In this document: positions 1 through 5,559 of the stretch, in pieces
Position numbering within the stretch: position 1 is the first letter of the stretch
How the letters are laid out: every line of letters begins with the position of its first letter
NCBI GenBank assembly: GCA_023228195.1
Contig: JALOBR010000090.1
Location: 1 to 5,559 of the forward strand
Reading direction: 5' to 3'
DNA: 5,559 bases
Source of the DNA: Candidatus Omnitrophota bacterium
Lineage (GTDB): Bacteria > Omnitrophota > Gorgyraeia > Duberdicusellales > 4484-171
Notes under the pieces: model-generated
Databases searched by the model: none
Told to the model about the DNA's origin: nothing
The model's input: only the letters and a program-made list of their open reading frames with translations
Translations under genes and position numbers: made by a program

Positions 1-446
1 CTGAAATTAAACAAATAGTTTATGACACTGGCGAAATTTTTACCTTTACTCTCCCGCGCGATGAAAATAAGATGTGATGTAAAAACAAAACCGCCAAGGA
101 AGATAAAGATTCCCTTATCAATTTCCAAGTTAAACGCTTTTGGAAGTATAAAATAACCGAGGCTTAAAAGAATAAGAAACGACGGCACAAGATATGAAAG
201 AAACGATGAATGGAAGAAAAAATTCTGTATCTTTTTATAAATTCCGTTTAAATCAACAAGAAAGGTGTAAAATGAAAAAGCAGAAAGTGCCGAGAAAAAA
301 AGAATATTTATATTAAGCCCTTCCTGCGCCCTTATTTCTTTGAAAAATTCTTTGCTTATCGCGACCACGAAACAAAATATAATCAAAAAAAGAAAAAACT
401 TAATTAAAGTAAAGAAAGAATTTTGTTTTGTTACTTTTTCATCCAT
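1..446 (-). CDS. Multi-pass membrane protein of unknown function (N-terminal part, C-terminus beyond the window)
   Basis: An open frame begins with ATG at 446 and runs unbroken to the left edge, giving 148 residues plus two bases, so the stop codon lies outside the window. I do not recognise the family. The protein begins MDEKVTKQNS and has four strongly hydrophobic stretches that look like transmembrane helices, at about residues 11-31, 47-66, 83-102 and 112-130. Lysine-rich segments between them (for example around 68-73 and 131-136) fit cytoplasmic loops. It is rich in Phe, Ile and Leu, and no catalytic motif is visible. A purine-rich Shine-Dalgarno (GAGAGGTG) sits 4 nt before the ATG. The gene starts 24 nt after the serS stop on the same strand, so co-transcription with serS is likely. 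That it is a real gene is well supported by frame, start signal and composition. Its function is open. Confidence 0.75.
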   Translation of the reverse strand, partial: MDEKVTKQNSFFTLIKFFLFLIIFCFVVAISKEFFKEIRAQEGLNINILFFSALSAFSFYTFLVDLNGIYKKIQNFFFHSSFLSYLVPSFLILLSLGYFILPKAFNLEIDKGIFIFLGGFVFTSHLIFIARESKGKNFASVINYLFNF

Positions 447-470
447 TCCACACCTCTCTCTTATAAATTA

Positions 471-1739
471 TTAAGAAATTTTTTCTGTCCCGCCCATATA
501 TGGCCGTAAAACTTCAGGTATTGTGATTGCACCATCGGCTTGCTGATAGTTTTCAAGGATAGCAACCACCAGGCGCGCCAACGCAACCCCTGAACCGTTT
601 AGAGTATGAACAAATTTAAGTTTTCCGGTTTCTTTTTCTTTATAACGAATACTTGCGCGTCGCGCCTGAAAATCCTCAAAATTACTGCAACTTGACACCT
701 CCAGCCATTTTTCAATTCCTGGCGCATAAATCTCGATATCGTAACATTTTGCAGCAGCAAAGCTGATATCTCCGGTTGCAAGCTCAAGTATCCGGTAAGG
801 AATATCAAGTAATTCCAAAACCGTACAGGCATTTACAAGCAATTTCTCAAGCTCATTATAGGAATCTTGAGGTTTTACAAACTTAACAAGCTCGACTTTA
901 TCAAACTGATGTACCCGGGTTAAGCCTTTTGTGTCTTTTCCGTAAGAGCCAGCTTCTCTTCTAAAGCATGCGGTATAGGCAGTATAATAAATCGGCAAAT
1001 CCTCCTCATGCAGGACTTCATCTCTGTGGATATTAGTAACAGGCACTTCCGCGGTCGGAATAAGAAAAAAATCATCATCCTTAAGCCTATACATATCCTC
1101 TTCAAGCTTAGGTAACTGGCCTGTTGCGCGCATCGAATCGCGGTTAACCAGCAACGCGGGAGATATTTCTTTAAACCCGTGTTTTTGCGTGTGCAAATCA
1201 AGCATAAAACCAATCAATGCCCTCTCAAGCCGCGCGCCGGCGCCTTTAAATAAAATAAAATTTGAGCCGCTTATCTTGGTGGCACGCTTAAAATCAATAA
1301 TATCCAGATTCTCCGCAATGGCAATATGTTCAAGCGGTTTAAAATCAAACTTACGCTTATTTCCCCATTCTTTAATAATCTTATTATTTGACGGATGTCC
1401 TTTTGGTATGGAGGTATGCGGGACATTCGGAATCCTCAATAATTGGTCTTTAAACCTGACCTCTAATTCGTTAAAGGTTTTATCCAATTCACTAATCTGC
1501 TTTTTTATTTCTCTGCCTTCCGCAATCTTTGAAGCAGGATCTTTCCTTTCCTTAATAATTATTTTCATCTCAGCGTCAATCTTATTTTGAAGCGCAAATA
1601 ATTCTTCTATTTGACGCATAAGCCGCCTTCTCTCTTCATCTAAAGACAAGTAAGCATCCAAATCGAATTTATCATTCCTATCTTTTAAAGCCTGCCTTAC
1701 TATATCCGGATTTTCTCTTATAAATTTAGGGTCTAACAT
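471..1739 (-). CDS. serS: Seryl-tRNA synthetase (SerRS), complete
   Basis: Class II aminoacyl-tRNA synthetase that activates serine with ATP and charges tRNA-Ser (and tRNA-Sec where present) in the cytoplasm. The 422 residues match the usual bacterial length. The opening [19 protein letters not shown] is the classic SerRS N-terminus. A charged helical region at about 28-102 is the long antiparallel coiled-coil arm that contacts the tRNA variable arm. The catalytic domain follows, with motif 1 near 168-196 (GARLERAL to EISPALLV), the serine-site TAEVPVTN at 229-236, motif 2 at about 256-283 ([15 protein letters not shown], arginines 260/261), [15 protein letters not shown] at 347-361, and motif 3 at about 379-397 ([10 protein letters not shown], Arg389). 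Nothing essential is missing. This is the ordinary bacterial type, not the rare methanogen form. The ATG at 1739 has AAAGGA 5 nt upstream. The gene lies 131 nt after rtcB, behind two hairpins, and 24 nt before a membrane-protein gene. Confidence 0.98.
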   Translation of the reverse strand: MLDPKFIRENPDIVRQALKDRNDKFDLDAYLSLDEERRRLMRQIEELFALQNKIDAEMKIIIKERKDPASKIAEGREIKKQISELDKTFNELEVRFKDQLLRIPNVPHTSIPKGHPSNNKIIKEWGNKRKFDFKPLEHIAIAENLDIIDFKRATKISGSNFILFKGAGARLERALIGFMLDLHTQKHGFKEISPALLVNRDSMRATGQLPKLEEDMYRLKDDDFFLIPTAEVPVTNIHRDEVLHEEDLPIYYTAYTACFRREAGSYGKDTKGLTRVHQFDKVELVKFVKPQDSYNELEKLLVNACTVLELLDIPYRILELATGDISFAAAKCYDIEIYAPGIEKWLEVSSCSNFEDFQARRASIRYKEKETGKLKFVHTLNGSGVALARLVVAILENYQQADGAITIPEVLRPYMGGTEKIS

Positions 1740-1744
1740 ATTAT

Positions 1745-1750
1745 TCCTTT
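1745..1750 (-). promoter_or_regulatory. Ribosome binding site of serS
   Basis: On the minus strand AAAGGA is followed by ATAAT and then the serS ATG, a near-ideal Shine-Dalgarno spacing of 5 nt. It immediately follows the GGCGGG arm of the outer stem of the neighbouring hairpin, and its first base is the last paired base of that stem. Formation of that stem would therefore leave most of the site free but adjacent to a structured foot. Confidence 0.75.
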
Positions 1751-1810
1751 CCCGCCTTCGCTATATACAGTGGAAATTTTCTGCGAAATTTTCCACTGAC
1801 TCCGGCGGGA
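1750..1810. repeat. Long two-tier inverted repeat (hairpin) just upstream of serS
   Basis: The inner part, 1768-1798, is a near-perfect palindrome. Arms of 14 nt (cagtggaaattttc and gaaattttccactg) pair with one T-T mismatch around a 3-nt loop. Outside it, a second stem of 7 bp pairs tcccgcc (1750-1756) with ggcggga (1804-1810), separated from the inner stem by an asymmetric interior loop of 11 and 5 nt. On the transcribed minus strand the structure ends directly at the serS Shine-Dalgarno. Neither tier is followed by a T-run on the minus strand, so a standard intrinsic terminator is unlikely. It could be a dispersed palindromic element of this genome, an RNA-processing site, or a leader structure affecting serS. 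The pairing is seen directly; the role is inferred. Confidence 0.7.
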
Positions 1811-1823
1811 TTAATTCCAATGA

Positions 1824-1861
1824 GACCGCAATTTTTCTCATAGGAGAGAAATTGCATGGTC
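1824..1861. repeat. Second hairpin, just downstream of the rtcB stop
   Basis: Left arm gaccgcaattt (1824-1834) and right arm aaattgc-at-ggtc (1849-1861) pair over 11 bp with a 2-nt bulge at 1856-1857. The stem can be extended by ctc/gag pairing at 1837-1839 with 1846-1848 after a small bulge, leaving a short A-rich loop. It starts 9 nt after the rtcB stop codon. On the minus strand the 3' arm is followed by TCATTGG and not by a U-tract, so it may protect the upstream mRNA 3' end or be part of a repeat element. It is not a convincing rho-independent terminator. Confidence 0.6.
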
Positions 1862-1870
1862 GAATTGTCA

Positions 1871-3322
1871 TTAACCTTTAACAACACATAAAGGCCGCAT
1901 CCTGCAAATCTTACGGGAAATGCCGCTTTCCTGCACAACCTCTATAACATCATCTATATTCTTATACACTGAAGGCGCCTCTTCGACAATAGTTTTTTTC
2001 CCGGTTGCCCTAACTTCTATGCCTTTAACCTTAAGCTCCTTCATAAGAACGTCTATGTCTATATTACGTAACGCTTCATGGCGCGAAGAAACCCTGCCGG
2101 CCCCGTGACAGGTGCTTGCGAAAGTTTCTTCTTCGCTTTTTTTAGTACCAACCAACAAATACGAAGCCCTTCCCATATCCCCCGGTATAATTACCGGCTG
2201 GCCGGTTTCTTGATATTTTTCCGGAAGTTCAGGGTGACCCGGGCCGAAGGAACGCGTTGCGCCTTTTCGATGCACGCACAAAAGCTTGCTCTTACCGTCA
2301 ACGATATGTTTTTCGAATTTTGCTATGTTATGCGCAACATCATAAATTAAATCCATACCCAAAGACTGCCAGCTCTTGGAAAAAACTTTCTCGAAAACTA
2401 AACGCGTAAGATGCATTAAAACCTGCCTGTTTGCCCAGGCATAATTTGCTGCCGCGCGCATTGCGCCGATATATTTCTTTGCCTCCGGGCTATTTACCGG
2501 CGCGCAAGCAAGCTGTCTATCCGGCACATTTATCGCGTATTTGCTAAGGCAACCAATCATTTGCCTTACGTAATCATCGCACACCTGATAGCCCAATCCA
2601 CGGGAGCCCGAATGAATCATAACTGTGATTTGACCTAACCTTAAGCCAAATTTTTCCGCTATTTTAGCGTCAAACACATCATTGATAACCTGGACTTCAA
2701 GAAAATGGTTTCCGCTTCCTAATGTGCCTGTCTGCTCCTTGCCCCTTATGTATGCACGCTCGGAAACGCTATCAGGATCAGCTCCTTCTATGGCTCCAAA
2801 TTCCTCGCAAGACTCCAAATCTTCTTTTACTCCAAAGCCTTGCGCAACTGCCCATTTCGCTCCATCAAGTAAAACTCTTCTTTCCTCTTTAACCGAAACC
2901 CTAACATCACCGGTTGAGCCTATGCCGGAGGGAACATCTTGATATAGTTTATTTACTATATTAGAAATTTTCCCTTGCACGTCATCAAGGGTTAAATTAG
3001 TCCTTAGTAAACGCACGCCGCAGTTTATGTCATACCCCACGCCACCGGGCGAAATTACTCCATCATCATCCGGGTCTGTAGCCGCAACTCCTCCGATAGG
3101 AAAACCATAGCCCCAATGTATATCAGGCATTGCCAAAGAATGTTTAACAATTCCCGGCAAAAATGCTACATTCGCAACCTGTTCAAAAGCATTATCATTT
3201 TTTGCCCCGGAAAGAAGCTTTTCGGTCGCGTAAATAATTCCATCCACACGCATTCCCGGCTTATAACTTTTCGGGATTCTAAACCGAAAATCATCGATTC
3301 TTTCAAAACTAATCTCGGCCAT
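1871..3322 (-). CDS. rtcB: RtcB RNA-splicing/repair ligase, complete, long (archaeal-like) form
   Basis: GTP- and Mn2+-dependent RNA ligase that joins a 2',3'-cyclic phosphate or 3'-phosphate RNA end to a 5'-OH through a histidine-GMP intermediate. It serves tRNA splicing in archaea and animals and RNA repair in bacteria. The 483 residues are close to the Pyrococcus form (about 480) and longer than E. coli RtcB (about 408). Family landmarks are all present: MPDIHWGYGFPIGG (65-78); metal ligands Asp98 and Cys101 in GVGYDINCGVR; GSGNHFLEV (202-210) with Asn205, His206 and Glu209; His237 in MIHSGSRGLG; His331 in DVAHNIAK; the probable guanylylated His406 and Arg410 in CHGAGR; and the C-terminal Lys482 in VVKG. 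No intein interrupts it. The start is ATG 3322, with AGGA 9 nt upstream inside a small tandem repeat. Its cofactor archease is two genes upstream, which supports an archease-dependent, multiple-turnover enzyme. Confidence 0.98.
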   Translation of the reverse strand: MAEISFERIDDFRFRIPKSYKPGMRVDGIIYATEKLLSGAKNDNAFEQVANVAFLPGIVKHSLAMPDIHWGYGFPIGGVAATDPDDDGVISPGGVGYDINCGVRLLRTNLTLDDVQGKISNIVNKLYQDVPSGIGSTGDVRVSVKEERRVLLDGAKWAVAQGFGVKEDLESCEEFGAIEGADPDSVSERAYIRGKEQTGTLGSGNHFLEVQVINDVFDAKIAEKFGLRLGQITVMIHSGSRGLGYQVCDDYVRQMIGCLSKYAINVPDRQLACAPVNSPEAKKYIGAMRAAANYAWANRQVLMHLTRLVFEKVFSKSWQSLGMDLIYDVAHNIAKFEKHIVDGKSKLLCVHRKGATRSFGPGHPELPEKYQETGQPVIIPGDMGRASYLLVGTKKSEEETFASTCHGAGRVSSRHEALRNIDIDVLMKELKVKGIEVRATGKKTIVEEAPSVYKNIDDVIEVVQESGISRKICRMRPLCVVKG

Positions 3323-3324
3323 TT

Positions 3325-3364
3325 ATCCACGTCCTAAATCCAACGTCTTACGCCCCACGTTCTA
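3325..3364 (-). repeat. Three tandem near-repeats (about 13 nt) filling the DUF4139-rtcB gap, including the rtcB ribosome binding site
   Basis: Read on the minus strand, three consecutive units are TAGAACGTGGGGCG (3364-3351), TAAGACGTTGGAT (3350-3338) and TTAGGACGTGGAT (3337-3325). They share a TARGACGTGG-like core. The first unit contains the TAG stop codon of the DUF4139 gene, and the last contains AGGA (3335-3332), the best rtcB Shine-Dalgarno, 9 nt from the ATG. The repeat thus fills nearly all of the 39-nt gap. The similarity is visible by eye but imperfect. It could be a decayed dispersed repeat or a protein or RNA binding site. Confidence 0.55.
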
Positions 3365-4765
3365 TCGCCACCAATATCTAACCGTATAAGTTACTTTTGT
3401 TTCCCCGTTTCTTGCTACAGGAACTTTAAATTCTATAGTTTGCGCGTCTTTTTTGGTAAATTCGTGAGATTTATCGGTTATTTTCCAGTTTGAATAACGC
3501 CACATATGTTCAATAACATTAATTTCAATGTTGCTGTCCTTGTGGTTACGTAAACTTATTTCAAAGCTCTCCTCGGCCCAATTATTACCGGACCGGTAAT
3601 TCGTTCTTTTACGCTCACCCACAACATCAAAAGCATCCCCCAAATATAATTTTATAGTTTCATCCTTGGGGGTATGGTCAATTTGGTCTTCTCCCACAAA
3701 TTGTAAACTTCCGTCATCATCTTTTTTATAAACTTTTACTTTTCCTTTCGGCAAAGGCATTCCCAAATTATTTTGCTTACTGTTTATAAGTTCAATTTTA
3801 ACTTTTATTTTTTGTTCTTTTGTGCTTTGGTTATTATCGTAATGATACCAATTCCAACCGTAATAATCCACCGGGTCATACACAAAAAGTTTTTTGACTG
3901 GTACATCGTTTGAAGAAAGTAAAGAAATCTGCTTTATCTGATTATTTTTGAGAGTAGCTTTTCTTTGCAAAGTATACATATGATATTCAAAAAATGCTTT
4001 TTCCTGAAATTGAGGCGCGGAAGCATCCAAAGACTTTTTTTCATACATGACTGCGTTTCTAATACTCGCCTGCGGCTGAACGCGCCTCACATCGCCAGCG
4101 ATAAGTTTCAACTTCGCATCTTTATAACTTGCTCCGCTTGCATTGGTCATACTTACCCAGCCATCAAGGCTGATCTTTTTATCGTCTTTGTCTAAAACAG
4201 TCACGTATTCCGCAAGCCAGTTTACGCCGCCGGTAAGATATGATACTTCGGTTAAATGTTTGCCAGCTTTTTCGTTTTCTATTTCCCAGACAAGTGTTGG
4301 TTTTGTAATAAGGCCTTCCGGGGTTTTATCGAAACTTATCTGAGCGATATTATCAGGCCGGACAATCATGCTTAAACCATCCTGGCCGGAAAGAACGATA
4401 TTACCGCTATCGAAGCTTGAAAGCGTTCCTTCGTATGTCTTTGCGTCTTTGGTTACAATTTTTATGTTTTTATCGATATATTTGGAAAGAAGCTTTTCGG
4501 AACTCATCAAATCATATTCGTAATTTTGTTCCAGGATAGAACATGAATCCGGGGCGGTTAAAGAAACAAAATGAACCGAAGTCGGCTCGATAAGGGAAGC
4601 TACGTCTTTGAAGTCTACTTTATTCAATCCTTTTTTTAAATCCAGGCTGCGTTGATCCTTTACTAAAGCAAAATTCTGGTTGTAAACCGTAAGTTCTACA
4701 TTTTCCTGCGCGCGCGCGGAAAAACAAAAAAGAAAACAAAAAACAAAAATTACCAGATTCTTCAT
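3362..4765 (-). CDS. Secreted DUF4139 domain protein
   Basis: An exported protein of unknown function, 467 residues from ATG 4765. Residues 1-19 form a signal peptide: basic start MKN, a hydrophobic core rich in Phe, Leu and Val, and a probable signal peptidase I site after ARA, before QEN. No lipobox is present, so a soluble periplasmic or surface location is expected. Residues 20-90 form a beta-rich domain that starts with the phrase VELTVYNQNFALVKDQR, typical of DUF4139 N-termini. Residues about 96-145 look like a small Sm/SH3-like barrel. The DUF4139 core runs from about 171 to the end, marked by SYLTGGVNWLAEYV and LDGWVSMTNASGASYKDAKL and closing with KVTYTVRYWWR. A GTG six bases upstream (4771) could also start the frame, but AAGGGGG lies 5 nt before the ATG and overlaps the GTG, so ATG is preferred. 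It sits between archease and rtcB with gaps of 15 and 39 nt. The family has no established biochemical activity that I can name. Confidence 0.88.
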   Translation of the reverse strand: MKNLVIFVFCFLFCFSARAQENVELTVYNQNFALVKDQRSLDLKKGLNKVDFKDVASLIEPTSVHFVSLTAPDSCSILEQNYEYDLMSSEKLLSKYIDKNIKIVTKDAKTYEGTLSSFDSGNIVLSGQDGLSMIVRPDNIAQISFDKTPEGLITKPTLVWEIENEKAGKHLTEVSYLTGGVNWLAEYVTVLDKDDKKISLDGWVSMTNASGASYKDAKLKLIAGDVRRVQPQASIRNAVMYEKKSLDASAPQFQEKAFFEYHMYTLQRKATLKNNQIKQISLLSSNDVPVKKLFVYDPVDYYGWNWYHYDNNQSTKEQKIKVKIELINSKQNNLGMPLPKGKVKVYKKDDDGSLQFVGEDQIDHTPKDETIKLYLGDAFDVVGERKRTNYRSGNNWAEESFEISLRNHKDSNIEINVIEHMWRYSNWKITDKSHEFTKKDAQTIEFKVPVARNGETKVTYTVRYWWR

Positions 4766-4770
4766 ACGCA

Positions 4771-4777
4771 CCCCCTT
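4771..4777 (-). promoter_or_regulatory. Ribosome binding site deciding the DUF4139 gene start
   Basis: On the minus strand AAGGGGG is followed by TGCGT and then ATG at 4765. The 5-nt spacing is ideal for the ATG. The alternative GTG at 4771-4769 overlaps the last G of this motif and would have no usable spacing, so the ATG is the likely start. The site lies in the 15-nt gap after the archease stop. Confidence 0.7.
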
Positions 4778-4780
4778 CGC

Positions 4781-5206
4781 TTACACGTCAAATATAATTT
4801 CCGCTATGAAACCGTTTCTATCTTCTTCGATTTTTAGGTTGTGGTAGGTAGCAGCTTTTACCTCTGATTTTACATTTTTGCTATCGTAAGGATCAAAATC
4901 GCCCCCTGCAATCTTGGCAACGAGCTTCTGCGCGCCAGGGGAATCATCAATTGACACCGCGTAATCAACTGGTAAAAATTTATAGCTGTAAAAGACCGAA
5001 ATCAATTCATTTAGCCAAAAAATAAGCAAGTCATCTAATTTCGCCGCGCTTAATTCTATATGCCTTATTTTTTCAGCCGTAATTTTTTTATCTGTTAAAA
5101 GCCCAAAAAGGCAAATAGCTGAATTTACAAACAAATCTTCTTTTTTTCTTGCAAAAATCCTGGCCCGTATATCTGCGGTGTGTTCAAGGATTTCATATTT
5201 TTTCAT
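4781..5206 (-). CDS. Archease, RtcB ligase cofactor, complete
   Basis: A small cytoplasmic protein that stimulates guanylylation and multiple turnover of RtcB and broadens its nucleotide use, as shown for Pyrococcus, Thermus and human pairs. From ATG 5206 it has 141 residues, the normal archease length. Diagnostic features are the opening YEILEHTADIRARIFA with the conserved metal-site Asp in HTAD (residue 12), DLLIFWLNELISVF in the middle, EVKAATYHNLKIE near 116-127 with its conserved Lys, and the terminal Asp-Val (140-141), whose Asp is also a metal ligand. A TTG nine bases upstream (5215) would add three residues and has a weak GAG-type Shine-Dalgarno at good spacing, while the ATG has none; the true start is therefore unsettled. 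It lies two genes upstream of rtcB on the same strand, which strongly supports the functional pairing. The next gene starts 15 nt later. Confidence 0.96.
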   Translation of the reverse strand: MKKYEILEHTADIRARIFARKKEDLFVNSAICLFGLLTDKKITAEKIRHIELSAAKLDDLLIFWLNELISVFYSYKFLPVDYAVSIDDSPGAQKLVAKIAGGDFDPYDSKNVKSEVKAATYHNLKIEEDRNGFIAEIIFDV

Positions 5207-5239
5207 ACTAAACAAAAACGCTCTAGCCTATACACCGGA

Positions 5240-5559
5240 TTATTCAAACTTGATTTCATCAAGATAAAACTCTATTCCTCCGGGATTATTATCCATATTC
5301 GCTACCCAGCAAAAACCACCTATTATGTTTGATATATTTTTTCCGGTAAGGTCAATGGTATATTTGGTCCATTCTTTATTCAGCGTAACCATCCCTGTGC
5401 CAACGCTATCAGAATCAGCAAATTTTCCGCCAATACCGCCTACCTTAAAATCATCAATTAGCTCTCCGCCTTTCGCGCCTTTAGCCCAAAAAGTTAATTT
5501 ACTGGCTTTTGAAAGATTGTAGCCGGCATCGATATCACCCCAATTATTTACCGGATTTT
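5240..5559 (-). CDS. C-terminal beta-sandwich (galactose-binding-like) domain of a larger protein, 5' end beyond the window
   Basis: An open frame enters from the right edge and ends at TAA 5242-5240, giving about 105 visible residues. The sequence has the alternating pattern of a jelly-roll carbohydrate-binding-like domain. It includes GYNLSKASKLTFWAKGAKGG, then a Gly-rich stretch with FKVGGIGGKFADSDS, then LNKEWTKYTIDLTGKNISN, IGGFCWVANMDNNPGG and the closing strand IEFYLDEIKFE. Motifs of the type 'KLTFWAKG' and 'FYLDEIKFE' are what one sees in C-terminal CBM11/galactose-binding-like modules of exported bacterial proteins. The rest of the protein, including any signal peptide or catalytic domain, is outside the window, so no overall function can be given. 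The stop lies 33 nt before the archease ATG, so it may head or belong to the same transcript. Confidence 0.75.
   Translation of the reverse strand, partial: NPVNNWGDIDAGYNLSKASKLTFWAKGAKGGELIDDFKVGGIGGKFADSDSVGTGMVTLNKEWTKYTIDLTGKNISNIIGGFCWVANMDNNPGGIEFYLDEIKFE

Noticed and set aside
1189..1590. A 133-codon plus-strand open frame
   Set aside because: It is antisense to serS. Its hydrophobic look comes from reading the complement of lysine- and glutamate-rich coiled-coil codons.
1740..1790. A promoter for serS with TATATA as the -10 box
   Set aside because: TATATA near 1762-1767 on the minus strand has only a poor TTTCGC at -35 distance and sits beside the hairpin arm. The match is too weak to call.
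1750..1861. Rho-independent terminator after rtcB
   Set aside because: The stems are strong, but neither is followed by a run of T on the transcribed strand, so the standard definition is not met.
1740..1870. T-box riboswitch controlling serS
   Set aside because: The gap is too short. No Stem I landmarks or terminator/antiterminator pair with a T-run are visible, and I could not find a T-box consensus sequence.
1741..1938. A 65-codon minus-strand open frame overlapping the rtcB 3' end and running through the hairpin block
   Set aside because: It overlaps rtcB in another frame, most of its length is palindromic non-coding sequence, and it has no convincing ribosome binding site or family resemblance.
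2078..2350. A 90-codon plus-strand open frame
   Set aside because: It lies wholly inside rtcB on the opposite strand. The translated sequence resembles no protein family, and the rtcB frame is intact and conserved here.
1871..3322. Intein in RtcB, as found in some Pyrococcus homologues
   Set aside because: The conserved blocks run on without any insertion, and the total length is that of an intein-free protein.
5325..5522. A 65-codon plus-strand open frame
   Set aside because: It lies opposite the better-supported beta-sandwich coding frame, which has recognisable domain motifs and a sensible stop codon.

Overview
The window is a compact bacterial gene cluster in which every supported gene lies on the minus strand, so transcription runs from high to low coordinates. 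In that order the genes are: the C-terminal end of a protein with a beta-sandwich, carbohydrate-binding-like domain (cut by the right edge), archease, a secreted DUF4139 protein, the RNA ligase RtcB, seryl-tRNA synthetase (serS), and the start of a multi-pass membrane protein of unknown function (cut by the left edge). Gaps between genes are short (33, 15, 40, 131 and 24 nt with the starts chosen here). No canonical intrinsic terminator is visible between genes, so one operon or two overlapping transcripts is plausible. The only roomy gap, 131 nt between rtcB and serS, holds two strong hairpins.

The organism looks like a Gram-negative-type bacterium of moderate to low GC. It has an ordinary bacterial SerRS, a long archaeal/eukaryote-like RtcB of 483 residues paired with archease, and an exported DUF4139 protein with a typical signal peptide. 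This mix, the style of the C-terminal beta-sandwich domain and the dense intergenic palindromes remind me of uncultured lineages such as Candidatus Omnitrophota. That is an impression and not a demonstrated assignment.

Functionally, archease and RtcB form an RNA-ligation pair. RtcB joins 2',3'-cyclic-phosphate (or 3'-phosphate) and 5'-OH RNA ends, and archease promotes its guanylylation and turnover. SerRS next door supplies Ser-tRNA for translation, so RNA repair and tRNA charging may be co-expressed. The exported DUF4139 protein lies between the two RNA-ligase partners and has no obvious role in RNA repair; its best-known relatives are uncharacterised.

The least ordinary parts of the window are non-coding. 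A three-unit, ~13-nt tandem near-repeat fills the DUF4139-rtcB gap and supplies the likely rtcB ribosome binding site. A two-hairpin block lies between rtcB and serS, with its outer stem ending at the serS Shine-Dalgarno. I see no CRISPR array, tRNA, rRNA, transposase or integrase, and no clear novel multi-gene system.
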